The position numbers and the translations under genes were made by a program. Positions 38,138 through 47,733 of a stretch of 64,000 bases of DNA are shown here, one piece after another (the stretch's first letter is position 1; the number at the start of each line of letters is the position of its first letter). The stretch is from CAWAQA01 sp963784065 (GTDB lineage Bacteria; Acidobacteriota; Vicinamibacteria; Vicinamibacterales; UBA2999), in NCBI GenBank assembly GCA_963784065.1, contig CAWAQA010000009.1, forward strand, positions 1 through 64,000. The letters are read 5' to 3'. Under the pieces are notes generated by a model that did not search any database, was not told the origin of the DNA, and saw only the letters and a list, made by a program, of their open reading frames with translations.

Positions 38138-39011
38138 ATGGCAGAGCGATGGGAAGAGCGGAACCGGAACGACTTCCGAGACGACCGCGGTTATCGTGAC
38201 CGCGACCGTTCTGATAGGGGCGTGATCGACCGGGCCGGCGACGAGGTTCGGTCGTGGTTCGGCGACGATGACGCGGCGCGGCGCCGACGAATCGACGAAG
38301 CCCGGAGCGAGCATCACGACCGCGATTGGAGCGACCGCGCCGCCAGTTCCGGTGAACGGGCGTGGGAGCGCACGCGCGACACGGTCCGCGACATGACCGA
38401 TCGCGACCGCGACGGCCGCCGCGGAATCGCCGAGTGGAACGACAACGATCGCAGCTGGGATCGCTCGAGGGAATCGAGGCCTTCGTATGGCGGCGGCTAT
38501 TCGACCGATACCCACAACGTCAACCGCGAGCGGAACGACTACTGGACCCGTGAGCGCAGCTTCGGTGACCCGGGGCGCTACGCGACCGCCGATCCATACG
38601 CGGCGCCTTCCGCTCCGCAGACGTACGCGAACTGGCAAAACTCCCCGTCCGGCGCGCGCCGTGACTGGCAGGGCAAGCTACACCGGCCGCGGGCCGCGTG
38701 GCTACCAGCGCGGTGACGAGCGGATCCGCGAGGACGTGTGCGATCGCCTCACCGAAGATCCGCGCATCGACGCGGCTGATGTCGAGGTGCAGGTCACGCG
38801 CGGCGAGGTCACGCTCGCTGGCAGCGTCCGCACGAGGGATGAAAAGCGCTTCACGGAGGACCTCGTGGAACGGATTACCGGCGTGCGTGAGGTCAACAAC
38901 AACCTGAAGGTGCGACCCGCCGACGAGGTGCTCGGCACCGCTCGCAGCGGCGCCTCTTCTGTCCTCGGGTTGAGCGATACGCCACCGCCGCCAGCGCGCA
39001 AGGAGAAGTAA
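38138..39011 (+). CDS. BON domain protein with Arg/Asp-rich N-terminal half (frameshifted)
   Basis: About 290 residues. The N-terminal two thirds are extremely charged and low in complexity: RNRNDFRDDRGYRDRDRSDR, RRRRIDEARSEHHDRDWSDR, RERNDYWTRERSFGDPGRYA. This part is probably disordered. After a frameshift near 38680 comes a BON domain: GYQRGDERIREDVCDRLTED, PRIDAADVEVQVTRGEVTLA, GSVRTRDEKRFTEDLVERIT and GVREVNNNLKV. BON domains bind phospholipid or act as a structural module in OsmY-like stress proteins. The charged N-terminus resembles SWFGD/DUF2171-type stress proteins common in acidobacteria. A strong ribosome binding site (GAGGAGG) precedes ATG 38138. There is no signal peptide, unlike OsmY. 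A strong hairpin terminator follows. Confidence 0.75.
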
Positions 39012-39375
39012 CGCCTTCTGTCGACCGGCCGGATCGCCGGCCGGTCGACAGGCGGTCGCGGTGGCTCCCGCACACGCGTGCCGGCTCACTCGAGTGGTCC
39101 TCCTTACCAACGATCGGCACGAACAGCCATCGAGACTCTCGGGTCCAGGACTACTCGAATCCAGTGATAGGTGTGCGCAGCGGCGCCCTCGAGGTAGCGC
39201 GCAGCGGCGGAGGAACCGTGTTCGATCGAGCGCGGGCGGCGCGTTATTCACAAACGGGGAGATACTGCTTGCCCCCGCGGCCGGAAAGTAGGGACAATCC
39301 GCTCACCCTCGACCATACCAATGGGCCATCTGCAACGATGTCCACGCCTGCGACGCGCCGGACCAGGGATTCTGC
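39012..39375. other. Intergenic region before the di-haem cytochrome
   Basis: About 360 bases. It begins with the hairpin terminator of the BON gene. The rest should hold the promoter and leader of the cytochrome gene. No gene was recognised; a 76-codon plus-strand frame (39061-39291) has no motif or ribosome binding site. Confidence 0.35.
39018..39051 (+). terminator. Strong hairpin after the BON gene
   Basis: CTGTCGACCGGCCGG, loop ATCG, CCGGCCGGTCGACAG: a perfect 15-base-pair stem starting seven bases after the stop codon. It lacks a T-tract but is one of the most stable hairpins in the window. Confidence 0.75.
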
Positions 39376-41830
39376 ATGCGCCTGACCACTGCACGAGACT
39401 CTTCGCTTACCGCTCCGGCGGAACGGGTGGCTGCTGTCGATGATGCCCCCGCCGGCGTCCGGTTTCTGACTCAGGATCGCCCGGTTGAGCTTCGGCTGCT
39501 CTGCTCCGTTGCGCTCCTTCTCCTGACCGCGTGGGGCTGCAATCGTGGCGAAGGCAACCCCAGCCAGGCGTCAACCGAGGCCGCCGAGCGCGCCAAGGCA
39601 GGTCTGGTCGCGCCGCTCAGCGACGACACGGGCGACGACATCAGGTCATGGGTCGACGGACAGGCCGTCACGGACTGGGCAGCCGAGATCACGCGCCGCG
39701 ATCACGCCATCCAGGCCTACCTCGATGACAGCGACCCGGCGCGTGCCGAGAAATACGGCTTTCGCAGCGGCCAGCACCCGCAGCTGGCGTGGAGCTGGTT
39801 CCGGGACAACCCCGTCGGGTTCAACGGCGTGCCGTTCGTCCTGTTCAAGACCCTCATCGATCTCGATCCAGACCACGAGAATCCGGCGCTGCGCCGGATC
39901 GCGCGCATCTGGAAGAGGGAGTCCGAGCTGCCCGCCGGATCCGGGCCGTCGGCCACGCGCTGGACGATGGATCACATCGGCATCGGTCCGAACTCGTCCG
40001 ACTACGTAGACGGCGTTGCGCGCCCAGCCGGCGAGCGGCGGTCGCCGCTGCCGTTCGGCTTCGCCTTCGAGAACCCGCGCGCCTTCGAGCCGCTCTCGGC
40101 GGCCGAGACGAAGGTCTACGACGGCCGCCTGCTGGCCAGGCGCGTGTTCAGCAACACCAGCCTGCTGCTGGCAAAGATGCGCGCGGCCGAGCACGAGGAC
40201 AACTGGGAGCGCGACCGTCCCGGGTTTGGCAGCCCGGGCAGCATGGATCGCGTGTTCATGTCGTGCGCGGCGTGCCACGTCGGCCGCGTCGTGGTGGACG
40301 GCAAGATCAAGTTCCTGCCCGGCATGCCCAATACCGAGATCGAGGCGCAGTACTTCTCCAAGCTGCTGATGCTCACGGCGGCGGCTCTCGTCGAATCCGG
40401 GTTCGACCCGGAGTCGACGACGCCAGTGAACCCGGCGGCCATCCGCCCGAACACTGGCGCGGTGCGGGCGCTGTACACCGAGATGCTGGACAAGGCGCGG
40501 CAGCGGCCCGAGACGCTGTACGGGTCCTCACCCGCGGACATCGCGCGAGGCAAGATCCAGACGCTCGCGATTGCGGACGAATTTCCCAGCGTGATGCAGG
40601 ACCTGATTGCCGTCGGCGTGAAAACGCATTTCATCTATTACGTGATCGCGAAGAACAACGCCTACAAGCAGCCGCGGCCCGACGTCCTCGAGGATCGGCC
40701 GGGACAGATGGACGCATTTGGTATCGCGTCCGGGCTCGTCGCCATTCACACGCGCCGCCCCGACAACAGCTTCCTGGAGTTCGTCCGCCGTGACAACCCG
40801 CAGAGCCCCATCTTCACCGGCTTCTCCAGGGCGAACGGCCTGCCCGCCGACGTACCCGGCATGACCGAGTCGGTGACAGACCCGAAAGCGGCGGCGGAAC
40901 GCATCTTCAAGAACATCCCGGCGTGGGCGCCACCCGTTCCGGCGCCGATCGACGTCAAGAGCCTCAATTGGGCTGTCGATCGCTACCATGCGAACTGGGA
41001 TGCCAACCAGGGCGCCTCGTCGCGCACGCTCGCGTCCGGGGCGTCCGCCACCGGCGATCCGCGCATGGTCAACGTGCGCATCCACGAGCCGCTCAACCCG
41101 TTCATCGACAACCTGCCGCCGCCGCCGTACCCCTTCCGAGGGGTGGATCTCGCGAAGGCGCGGGAGGGCAAGGCACTGTTCCGCGAGAACTGCGCTTCGT
41201 GTCACACGCCGAAAAACCAGACCATCTATCCGGTCTCACAGCTCGGCGTCGATCCAAATCGCACGCGTGTGAACACCAGCGTGTCCCGCTACGGACTGGC
41301 GGCGCTCGTCACCGAGGCATGCCAGATCTACGGCCTCAACAACCAGGGCCGGCCTGGCGCCGGGTGGTGCGTGCCTCAGGGCGACTGGCAGGCGCGACTC
41401 GACGAGTACTTCCGCGACACACCACGGCGTGTGGCTGAAGGCACCAATGGTTACAAGGCAGACATGCTGCACGGCATCTGGGCGCAGGCACCCTACCTGC
41501 ACAACGGGTCGGTACCGACCCTGGGTCAGCTCCTGTGCCCCGCTACGCGGCCGCAGCGGTTCCTTCGCGGCAATCTGCACTATGACGAGGCCCTCGTCGG
41601 GTTCGAATGGGCCGACCGGCCGACGGCGCGCTACAGCCCGAACGATATGCTGCTCGTCAAGGAGTACGACACGGCCGTCGCAGGCAAAGCCAACAGCGGC
41701 CACGTGTTCGGCTCCGCCCTGTGTCCCGACACATCCGGACTTGATCCGGTGCGGGACCGCCGCGGCGATCCAGGCGCGCATCCTGCAATCGCCCGCCGGA
41801 GCGCTGCTCGAATATCTGAAGACGCTCTGA
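39376..41830 (+). CDS. Di-haem cytochrome c, RoxA-like
   Basis: About 818 residues with two c-type haem sites: VFMSCAACHVGRVVVDG near residue 297 and LFRENCASCHTPKNQTI near 612. The size, the two distant CXXCH motifs and the block ADMLHGIWAQAPYLHNGSVP, with TLGQLL, resemble RoxA-type rubber oxygenases and related di-haem peroxidase-like enzymes. ARAPYLHNGS-type motifs contain the ligand His of the peroxidase fold. The membrane-anchor candidate is ELRLLCSVALLLLTAWGC, which looks like a lipoprotein signal, so the real start may be later than ATG 39376. Near 41735 the frame shifts to give IRCGTAAAIQARILQSPAGA and LLEYLKTL, ending at 41830. It is predicted to be periplasmic or attached to the outer membrane. 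Substrate unknown; RoxA itself cleaves polyisoprene. Confidence 0.7.
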
Positions 41831-41982
41831 ATCCGGCTGGATGGTCGTGCTTCGTGAGTCATGCGCGCCGGCTGCCTGCCCGCGCGTCGCACGACGCGAG
41901 CCGTCGCGGCGAACGCTGCTCGCGTTGACGATAGGCGTTTCGAGCGGCGCCGTCCCGAACGCGCATCGTTATACTACGCGCC

Positions 41983-42810
41983 ATGCGCCGGTTCATCGGG
42001 TCGTTCGTCCTTCTTGTCACCATCGGATGCGGGGGGGAACCATCGACACCGGCGGCGACGCTTGCGCCGACGCCTCTCCCGGGACGTGTTCCCGCGCCTC
42101 CGTCAGGGCCAGCCTTCACCGGCACCGTCACCGACACCTTGTCGGGGGCGCCGGTCCTTGGCTTTACCGCGACGATTAGTGGCTCACGGCTCACTGTGGC
42201 GGCACCTGCGTACGTCACCCGCGATACGCGAGGGACGGCACGCACGGTGGACCTGATCCCTCAGGCGGGCTTCGACCTGGAGTTCTATCGCCAGCTCACC
42301 CGTGGAAGCCTTGAAGGATCGCTGCAGCCCTTGCGCATCCTGGGCCAGGCGCCGTCGTTTTACATGGAAGTCGAAGGCGCCAAGGGACTGTCCGCCCAGA
42401 CCGCCGTAATATTGGAACGCGTGGCGCGCCGCGTCGTTCCGCAATTCACCGGTGGAGTGCTGCAGGTGGCGCGCTGGGAAACGGGACCACTCCCCCGCGA
42501 GCCGCAAGCCGGATGGATTGTCATCGAGCGCGAAGATGGACCGGGCAACACCTGTGGTCGTGCGCTCGTCGGCGCACTCGCAGGGCAGATTACTCTCGAC
42601 GGCAACAGCCGCTGCCGGGTGGACGCCGTCTTTGCGCACGAAGTCGGTCACGCGCTCGGATTCTGGCACGTGAATAATCCAGGGGCGCTGATGGCTCCGC
42701 AACAGCGAGGCGAAAACGTCAATGATGCGGTCACTGACCGCGAGCGTCATCACGCGGCGATTGCCTACCGCCGCCCGCGCGGGAACATGGACATCGACGT
42801 GGACCCATAG
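41983..42810 (+). CDS. Lipoprotein metalloprotease of the matrixin/metzincin type
   Basis: Intact 275-residue lipoprotein starting at ATG 41983. The signal MRRFIGSFVLLVTIGC has the lipobox TIGC, so it should be lipid-anchored. A carboxypeptidase-regulatory-like strand region follows (FTGTVTDTLSGAPVLGFTAT). The catalytic part has FAHEVGHALGFWHVNNPGAL followed by MAPQQRG, the metzincin motif HExxHxxGxxH with three zinc histidines and the Met-turn MAPQ. A pair CGRALVGALAG / SRC may form a disulphide. Such proteins are M10/M57-like proteases that cleave secreted or host proteins; the substrate is unknown. A smaller CarbopepD-like lipoprotein follows on the same strand. Confidence 0.8.
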   Translation: MRRFIGSFVLLVTIGCGGEPSTPAATLAPTPLPGRVPAPPSGPAFTGTVTDTLSGAPVLGFTATISGSRLTVAAPAYVTRDTRGTARTVDLIPQAGFDLEFYRQLTRGSLEGSLQPLRILGQAPSFYMEVEGAKGLSAQTAVILERVARRVVPQFTGGVLQVARWETGPLPREPQAGWIVIEREDGPGNTCGRALVGALAGQITLDGNSRCRVDAVFAHEVGHALGFWHVNNPGALMAPQQRGENVNDAVTDRERHHAAIAYRRPRGNMDIDVDP

Positions 42811-42910
42811 GGCCGGCCTCGCCATCCTGAGGAGGCTGGAGGTATGGACGTTGGCGTGTGGCATGCCCTGTGCTCATGCGGCTCACGCGCGGATATTGAG
42901 GAGATCATCG

Positions 42911-43542
42911 ATGAAGCGGACTCTGGTTACCCTGCTCGCCATCGTCACCATTTCGTGCTCGGACGAAACGCCGACGTCGCCGTCAACGGGCGGCGCCAGC
43001 GCGGGACCGCGTCAGACACTGCTGCCGGAAATGGTGGCGCCGCTGACGGGCGGCGTGTTCAGCACGACTGGCGTCCCCATCGCGGGCGCGACGGTGCTGG
43101 TGCTCGACGGCCTCAGCTCCGGGACGACCGTCACGAGTGATGCGAACGGGCGTTACCGGTTCGAGCGGCTGCCGCGGGCGAACACCAACCTCTCCGCCAC
43201 CGCGGTCAATTACATCGAGGATCGGCGCGGCGTACACATTAACGGCAGCGACATCACTCAATTTCGCGCTCGATCCGACACCGCTCTTCACCCGCAGCGG
43301 CACAGGAAACGACGCGTTCACTCTGCCGGAAACCGTCACGCGCATGCACATCAGCGGCCGCTGGAGCGGCAGCGGGTCGCCCACGTTCTACCGTGCGCTT
43401 GGCCGGCCGCGTCATCGTGAACCAGAACCTCCGGACCACGACCACGTACGAAGCTGTTCATCCAGCTGCCACGAACGGCGGCGGGCTCGTGGAGGTCATC
43501 AACTCGCCGAGCGTCGCCTGGACGGTCACCGAGGTCCGATAA
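42911..43542 (+). CDS. Lipoprotein with carboxypeptidase-regulatory-like domain (frameshifted)
   Basis: A lipoprotein of about 210 residues. ATG 42911 follows GAGGAG. The signal MKRTLVTLLAIVTISC ends with the lipobox TISC, then SDETPTSPSTGG. A carboxypeptidase-regulatory-like (transthyretin-fold) domain follows: TGGVFSTTGVPIAGATVLVL, then TTVTSDANGRYRFERLPRAN and TNLSATAVNYIEDRRGVHI. After frameshifts near 43260 and 43400 it reads NFALDPTPLFTRSGTGNDAF, then RVIVNQNLRTTTTYEAVHPA and SPSVAWTVTEVR, ending at 43542. The same order (regulatory-like domain, then another sandwich) is known from SusD- and TonB-associated proteins. It shares the lipoprotein-plus-regulatory-domain pattern with the protease just upstream and may be cotranscribed. 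Confidence 0.65.
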
Positions 43543-43547
43543 GTCCC

Positions 43548-44433
43548 CTAGGTACGCGATGCCGATGCCGAGCGACCAGATGAACTGGTTCTGGTCGCCG
43601 CCATTGAACGCGCGGGTCGTGTCGCCCAGGCGCTGATATTCGAGCCCGCCGTGCAGGTTGAACGCGCCGAAGCGCGACGGCTGGCCGAGTGGCACGTTGA
43701 CGAGGCCCGCCATACTGAAATACCCGAATCGTTCATCGCTGATGACGCTGCCCGTCGGTCCGCGCAACTCGTAGTAGTTGGACAAGCTCATCCCAAGGCG
43801 AATGGGAAACACCACCGTGGCCGGCCCGGCGGCGAGCGCCGGGCCCACCCCCAGTTCGAGGTAGGTGCCCGCCTCCTCGCCGCCGTCTGCCTGCCCAACG
43901 CCCGGCTCCGCCAGGAATTCGAAGGCGACGATGCCATACGGGCGAAGCGCGGCGCTGCCCAGGAGCGGCGCATCGTCATACGCGACCCGAAACGCAAGCT
44001 CGCGCACCGTGGTGAAGCCCGCGTTCGGGCTGGTGTATGCCGTGAACGTCGTGCCGACCGACGTCGCACCGAAGCCCAGGCTCAGCGTCGTGTAGAAGTC
44101 CTGCTCGTACCACATGTTCCCGCTCGGTGCGTCGGCGCCTGTATCGCCGGTATGCAGGCTGTTCCAGGTCCCGATGTTCAGGCCCACGCTGGACACGGCG
44201 TCGGTGCCGCCGGAAAGGAACGACACCGCGACGTCCGCGAACGGCTGGATGGCGATGCCGGTGGCGTTCTGGCGGATGCCACGGAACATGTAAGTGCTGA
44301 CGGCGTCAGCACTCGCCGTCACGGTGATGGCGCCGGGATTCGCGTCGGGCGTTGCGGCATCCTGAGCATGCGCGGGCAGAGACGCGACAGCCAGGCAGAG
44401 CAGAGCGGAAAGGAAGCGGCACAGTGAGCGCAT
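43548..44433 (-). CDS. TorF-family putative outer-membrane porin
   Basis: About 295 residues starting at ATG 44433. Signal peptide: MRSLCRFLSALLCLAVASLP, then AHAQ. The mature region begins ITVTASADAVSTYMFRGIRQ, the hallmark opening of the TorF family (gcw_chp), followed by aromatic strands such as GGTDAVSSVGLNIGTWNSLH, MWYEQDFYTTLSLGFGATSV, LAAGPATVVFPIRLGMSLSN and FGAFNLHGGLEYQRLGDTTR. It should form a beta-barrel in the outer membrane. The open frame runs on to 43351, past the end of the convergent gene. The neighbouring frame has a TAG at 43548-43550, right after the last strand (WSLGIGIAYLG), so a single indel there would explain the odd tail. I use that end. Divergent from the bpt-like gene. 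Confidence 0.75.
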
Positions 44434-44546
44434 CGGGTGAGTATAGCCGTGTCTCGTGAGCTGCGCGTCAACACGGGGTCGCGGGCCCGAGCAGAGACAT
44501 ATGGGAAGAGAAGCAGCAAGCCTGACGCGCCGGTAAACTGGGGATA

Positions 44547-45247
44547 GTGAAAACAGCCATCACCTTCACCTCGCCTCTGGCGCGCTGCGAATATCTCCCG
44601 GATCGCCTTTGGCAGCTCCGGTACGAATTCGCGCCAGAGCTGCAGCCGAAGGACTACCTGGGGCGGCTCGAGGCCGGATGGCGCCGATTCGGCCCTGCAA
44701 TCTTCCGACCTGAGTGCCCCTCCTGTGCGATGTGCCAATCGCTCCGCGTGCCGGTCGCCACGTTTCGCGCCAGCGAGAGTCAGCGGCGCGCGTGGAGGAG
44801 GAATCACGGAACGGTCGTCGTCCGGTGTGGCTCTCCTGCCATCTCGCGCGAAGATTGGACCTGTGGGCGAGGTTTCATCAACACGGGCATCAAACGAAGG
44901 GGTGGCCAGCCGAGGCGGGGGACGACCCGGGCATCATGCTCCACAACCCGTTCCCCACAGAGGAGTGGACCTATTACGTCGAAGATCGTCTGATTGGCGT
45001 CGGGTATGTGGATGCCCTCCCGGAGGCGCTTTCCGCGATCTACTTCTACTGGGATCCGCAGGAGAGAGCCCGGTCGCTCGGAACGTTTCATGTGCTCTCG
45101 ATGATGGCCGCCGCTCGCCAGAGAGAGCTCGCGCACGTGTACCTCGGTTACTACGTCGAGGGGTGCCGATCCTTGGAGTACAAAAAGCGGTTCAGGCCGA
45201 ATGAGGTTCTGCGGGGAAACAGGGAATGGAATGCGTTCATGACGTAG
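44547..45247 (+). CDS. bpt: Arginyltransferase family protein (Ate/Bpt, N-end rule) (frameshifted)
   Basis: A transferase of about 233 residues that adds leucine (Bpt) or arginine (Ate) to N-terminal Asp/Glu of proteins, marking them for ClpSAP degradation. The start MKTAITFTSPLARCEYLPDR precedes LWQLRYEFAPELQPKDYLGR, then FGPAIFRPECPSCAMCQSLR, with the conserved CxxC, and VPVATF. After a shift near 44835 the C-terminal half gives HNPFPTEEWTYYVEDRLIGV, IYFYWDPQERARSLGTFHVL, VYLGYYVEGCRSLEYKKRFR, PNEVLRGNREWNAF. The second half is the GNAT-like part (Ate C domain). The order and motifs fit Bpt/Ate. The gene has its own promoter in the gap shared with the divergent TorF gene. Confidence 0.82.
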
Positions 45248-45396
45248 CAGATCTTGAACGCGCCAATACCAAGTAGCCACCCGACACGACCCAAGGCCTC
45301 GATTCCACATCCAGTCCGTTGGGACTCGGGCTTTGGGACGGCACCGGGTGACGACAAGACCAGGACGGTCGATGTGCCGAAGAGTGGAGTCCTCCG

Positions 45397-46329
45397 CTAC
45401 TGCATGCGAAGCCTCGCAAGCAGGTCGGCGAGATCGCCCGGGAGCGGCGCCTCGAAGCGAAGGAGCCGTCCGTCGGCCGGATGCTGGAACGCCAGTCGAT
45501 AGGCGTGGAGCGCGTGGCGCGGAAACGTAATCGGCCCTGGCTGCACGCCGATGACATATCGCCGTTCTCCAACGAGGGCGTGGCCACGCAGCCGGGCCTG
45601 CAGCCGGATCTGGTTCCGCCTTCCGGTGTGCAGCTGCACCTCCACGAGCGAGGTATCCCGGAACATCTCCAGCGTCCGATAGTGGCTGATGGCCTCCGTC
45701 CCGCCCGGGTCGTTGGGGTGGGTCCTCTTCTGGATGAGCGCCTTCGTGTCCCACACCAGGTGATCCCGCCATGTTCCTGCCGGAGGATCGGGATGACCGT
45801 ACACCACCGCCCAGTACTCCCGGTGCGGCTCATGACGGCGGAACTGCCCCTTCAGCGCAGCCTGCGTCCGGCCGTCCTTCGCGAAGAGGACCAGGCCCGA
45901 TGTGTCCTGGTCGATGCGATGGACCACGAGCGGGCGCCGCTTACCATGCGACCTCATGGACTCTTCAAGGTGGTCGTACACCGACGAGGCGCCGCTCTTC
46001 CGCTCGAGCGGGACCGACAGCAGCCCGGCAGGCTTGTTGACGACGACGAGCGCGTTGTCCTCATAGACGATATCGAGCTTGACCGGGGCCAGCGGAGCGG
46101 CTCGTCGCGCGGTTCCCGGCCGATCCACCCACAGGCGAACGACGTCCCCGGCGGCCACGGGCGTCGCCGCATCAGCGGCGCCGACCTCGGCCCCGTTGAG
46201 AAAGACCTTGCCGCGTTCGAGGGCCGCCAGCGCGCGGCTGCGGGATCCGAGACGGCCCGGCGCCGCCAGGAACTTGTCCAACCGCGTGTGCGACTCGTCG
46301 CGATCGACGTTCCAACTCGCATTCGTCAC
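45397..46329 (-). CDS. RluA-family pseudouridine synthase
   Basis: Intact 310-residue RNA pseudouridine synthase. Residues 15-75 are an S4 RNA-binding domain (RLDKFLAAPGRLGSRSRALA, ALERGKVFLNGAEV). The catalytic domain follows with IVYEDNALVVVNKPAGLLSV, the active-site aspartate in VVHRIDQDTSGLVLFAKDGR, EYWAVVYGHPDPP, and LVEVQLHTGRRNQIRLQARL with RGHALVGERRY. The HR(I/L)D.DTSG motif carries the nucleophilic Asp. RluA/RluC/RluD members modify 23S rRNA or tRNA uridines; the exact target cannot be told from the sequence. The start ATG 46329 sits close to the end of the FAD monooxygenase gene on the same strand (eight bases), so the two may share a transcript. Confidence 0.92.
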   Translation of the reverse strand: MTNASWNVDRDESHTRLDKFLAAPGRLGSRSRALAALERGKVFLNGAEVGAADAATPVAAGDVVRLWVDRPGTARRAAPLAPVKLDIVYEDNALVVVNKPAGLLSVPLERKSGASSVYDHLEESMRSHGKRRPLVVHRIDQDTSGLVLFAKDGRTQAALKGQFRRHEPHREYWAVVYGHPDPPAGTWRDHLVWDTKALIQKRTHPNDPGGTEAISHYRTLEMFRDTSLVEVQLHTGRRNQIRLQARLRGHALVGERRYVIGVQPGPITFPRHALHAYRLAFQHPADGRLLRFEAPLPGDLADLLARLRMQ

Positions 46330-46336
46330 GCGAGCA

Positions 46337-47686
46337 CTACGGATTCAGCAAGGCGCGCGAAGAAACGCTCGCGATCCGCGATTCGGCCCGCGGCATGGTG
46401 AACGCAATCGGTCCGCCCTTGTCGGCTCGATCTCCTGACTGGCTCATGAGGCCGTCACCCGGGAATCGCCGCGTGGCGAGATACCGCGCGAGGTGATCGA
46501 TCACTTCGCGGGCATCGTCTTCGACCCCGTCGATGAAGCTCGACTTGCGCCGCCGCAGCACGGGCAGCCCGAGGGCATACATCCCCGGGCTGTCGACCAC
46601 ACCGCCCTCGTGCCGCAGGAACCCCTTCTCGTCCACGACCGGCACGTCCAGCCAGCTGTAGTCCGGCCGAAACCCGGTGGCCCACACGATCGATCGGATC
46701 TCGCCGCTTCGCAGATCGATCTGGAGCCGCGACGACTCCGGCACGCGCGTCGGCGCGAAGCGCTCCGGCGCGCCGACGTCAGCATCAACGCACGCATCGG
46801 TGCGCGCCCAGTCGTCGAACGTGTCCAGGAGACGCTCCATCTTGAGGTCCGCGAGCGCGAACAGGTTCCGCAGCCCGCCCGAAAACAGCGCGCGGCCGTC
46901 GCGCGCCGCGGCAAACCGTCCCACGAGCTCGACGCCGATGCCGCTGAGGGTATTGAGATCGAGCGTCGCCCGTTCGGGAGTGCCGACGAGCTGCGGCGAC
47001 GGCAGCCGCCGCGCGCGCGTCAGATCGTCGATCTGGTCGTAGCGCTGGTTCCACACGCCGGACGCATTCATCCACCAGAGCACGTCACGCCCGCGATAGA
47101 CGCGCGGCAGACGGACGTGCTCACCGACCGAGAGCGTCACCGGCCGGCCCGAACGGTGAATTTCGCCAGCCAGCTGCACGCCCGTCGCCGACGGGCCGAC
47201 CACGAGCACGCCACCCTCGGGCAGCCGGCTCGGATCGCCGTAGTCGAATGGGGTGAAGTGCTCGATCGACGTGGGCACCGAGTCGCGAAGAGGCGGCACG
47301 CTCGGCAGGTTGCAGGCGCCGCTCGCCACGACGACGCACCGGCACAGGATATCCCCGTCGCTGGTGGCCACGTGATACCCATCGCCGGTTCCCTTCACCG
47401 ACGTGACAGTGGTGTGGGTGCGAACCGGCGCCCGCGACACGTCAGCGAAGCGCGAGATGAAGTCAATGACCTCGCGCATCGTCATGTAGCCGTCCGGATC
47501 GGGGCCCTCGTAGCGATATCCCGGCAGGCGGCTCAGCCAGTTGGGCGTGAGGAGCCGCAGGGAGCTCCAGCGCTCGCGCCGCCAGGAGTTCGCCACCTCG
47601 CCGCGCTCGAGGACGAGGTGGTCGATCGACCGGTCGGTCAGAAACCGGCTCGCCGCGAGGCCGGCATGGCCGGCCCCGATGACCAC
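46337..47686 (-). CDS. FAD/NAD(P)-dependent monooxygenase-like oxidoreductase
   Basis: About 450 residues. FAD site: VVIGAGHAGLAASRFLTDRS near the N-terminus, with DHLVLERGEVANSWRRERW. NAD(P) site: GGVLVVGPSATGVQLAGEIH. Signature of flavin monooxygenases: SIVWATGFRPDYSWLDVPVV near the C-terminus. The region ERWSSLRLLTPNWLSRLPGY matches BVMO/FMO-like 'YUCCA' folds. It should hydroxylate or oxidise a small, possibly sulfur- or nitrogen-containing substrate. No ATG fits the start: GTG 47686 leaves VVIGAG at the N-terminus, and ATC GAG CGC GTC ACC just before suggests a start codon lost to one base error, so the true start may lie a few codons upstream. It overlaps the 3' end of the OsmC gene on the same strand. 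Confidence 0.82.
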   Translation of the reverse strand: MVIGAGHAGLAASRFLTDRSIDHLVLERGEVANSWRRERWSSLRLLTPNWLSRLPGYRYEGPDPDGYMTMREVIDFISRFADVSRAPVRTHTTVTSVKGTGDGYHVATSDGDILCRCVVVASGACNLPSVPPLRDSVPTSIEHFTPFDYGDPSRLPEGGVLVVGPSATGVQLAGEIHRSGRPVTLSVGEHVRLPRVYRGRDVLWWMNASGVWNQRYDQIDDLTRARRLPSPQLVGTPERATLDLNTLSGIGVELVGRFAAARDGRALFSGGLRNLFALADLKMERLLDTFDDWARTDACVDADVGAPERFAPTRVPESSRLQIDLRSGEIRSIVWATGFRPDYSWLDVPVVDEKGFLRHEGGVVDSPGMYALGLPVLRRRKSSFIDGVEDDAREVIDHLARYLATRRFPGDGLMSQSGDRADKGGPIAFTMPRAESRIASVSSRALLNP

Positions 47687-47733
47687 TGTGGTGACGCGCT
47701 CGATGGGTCCGTCTCCGCTGATGGCCTGCGGCC

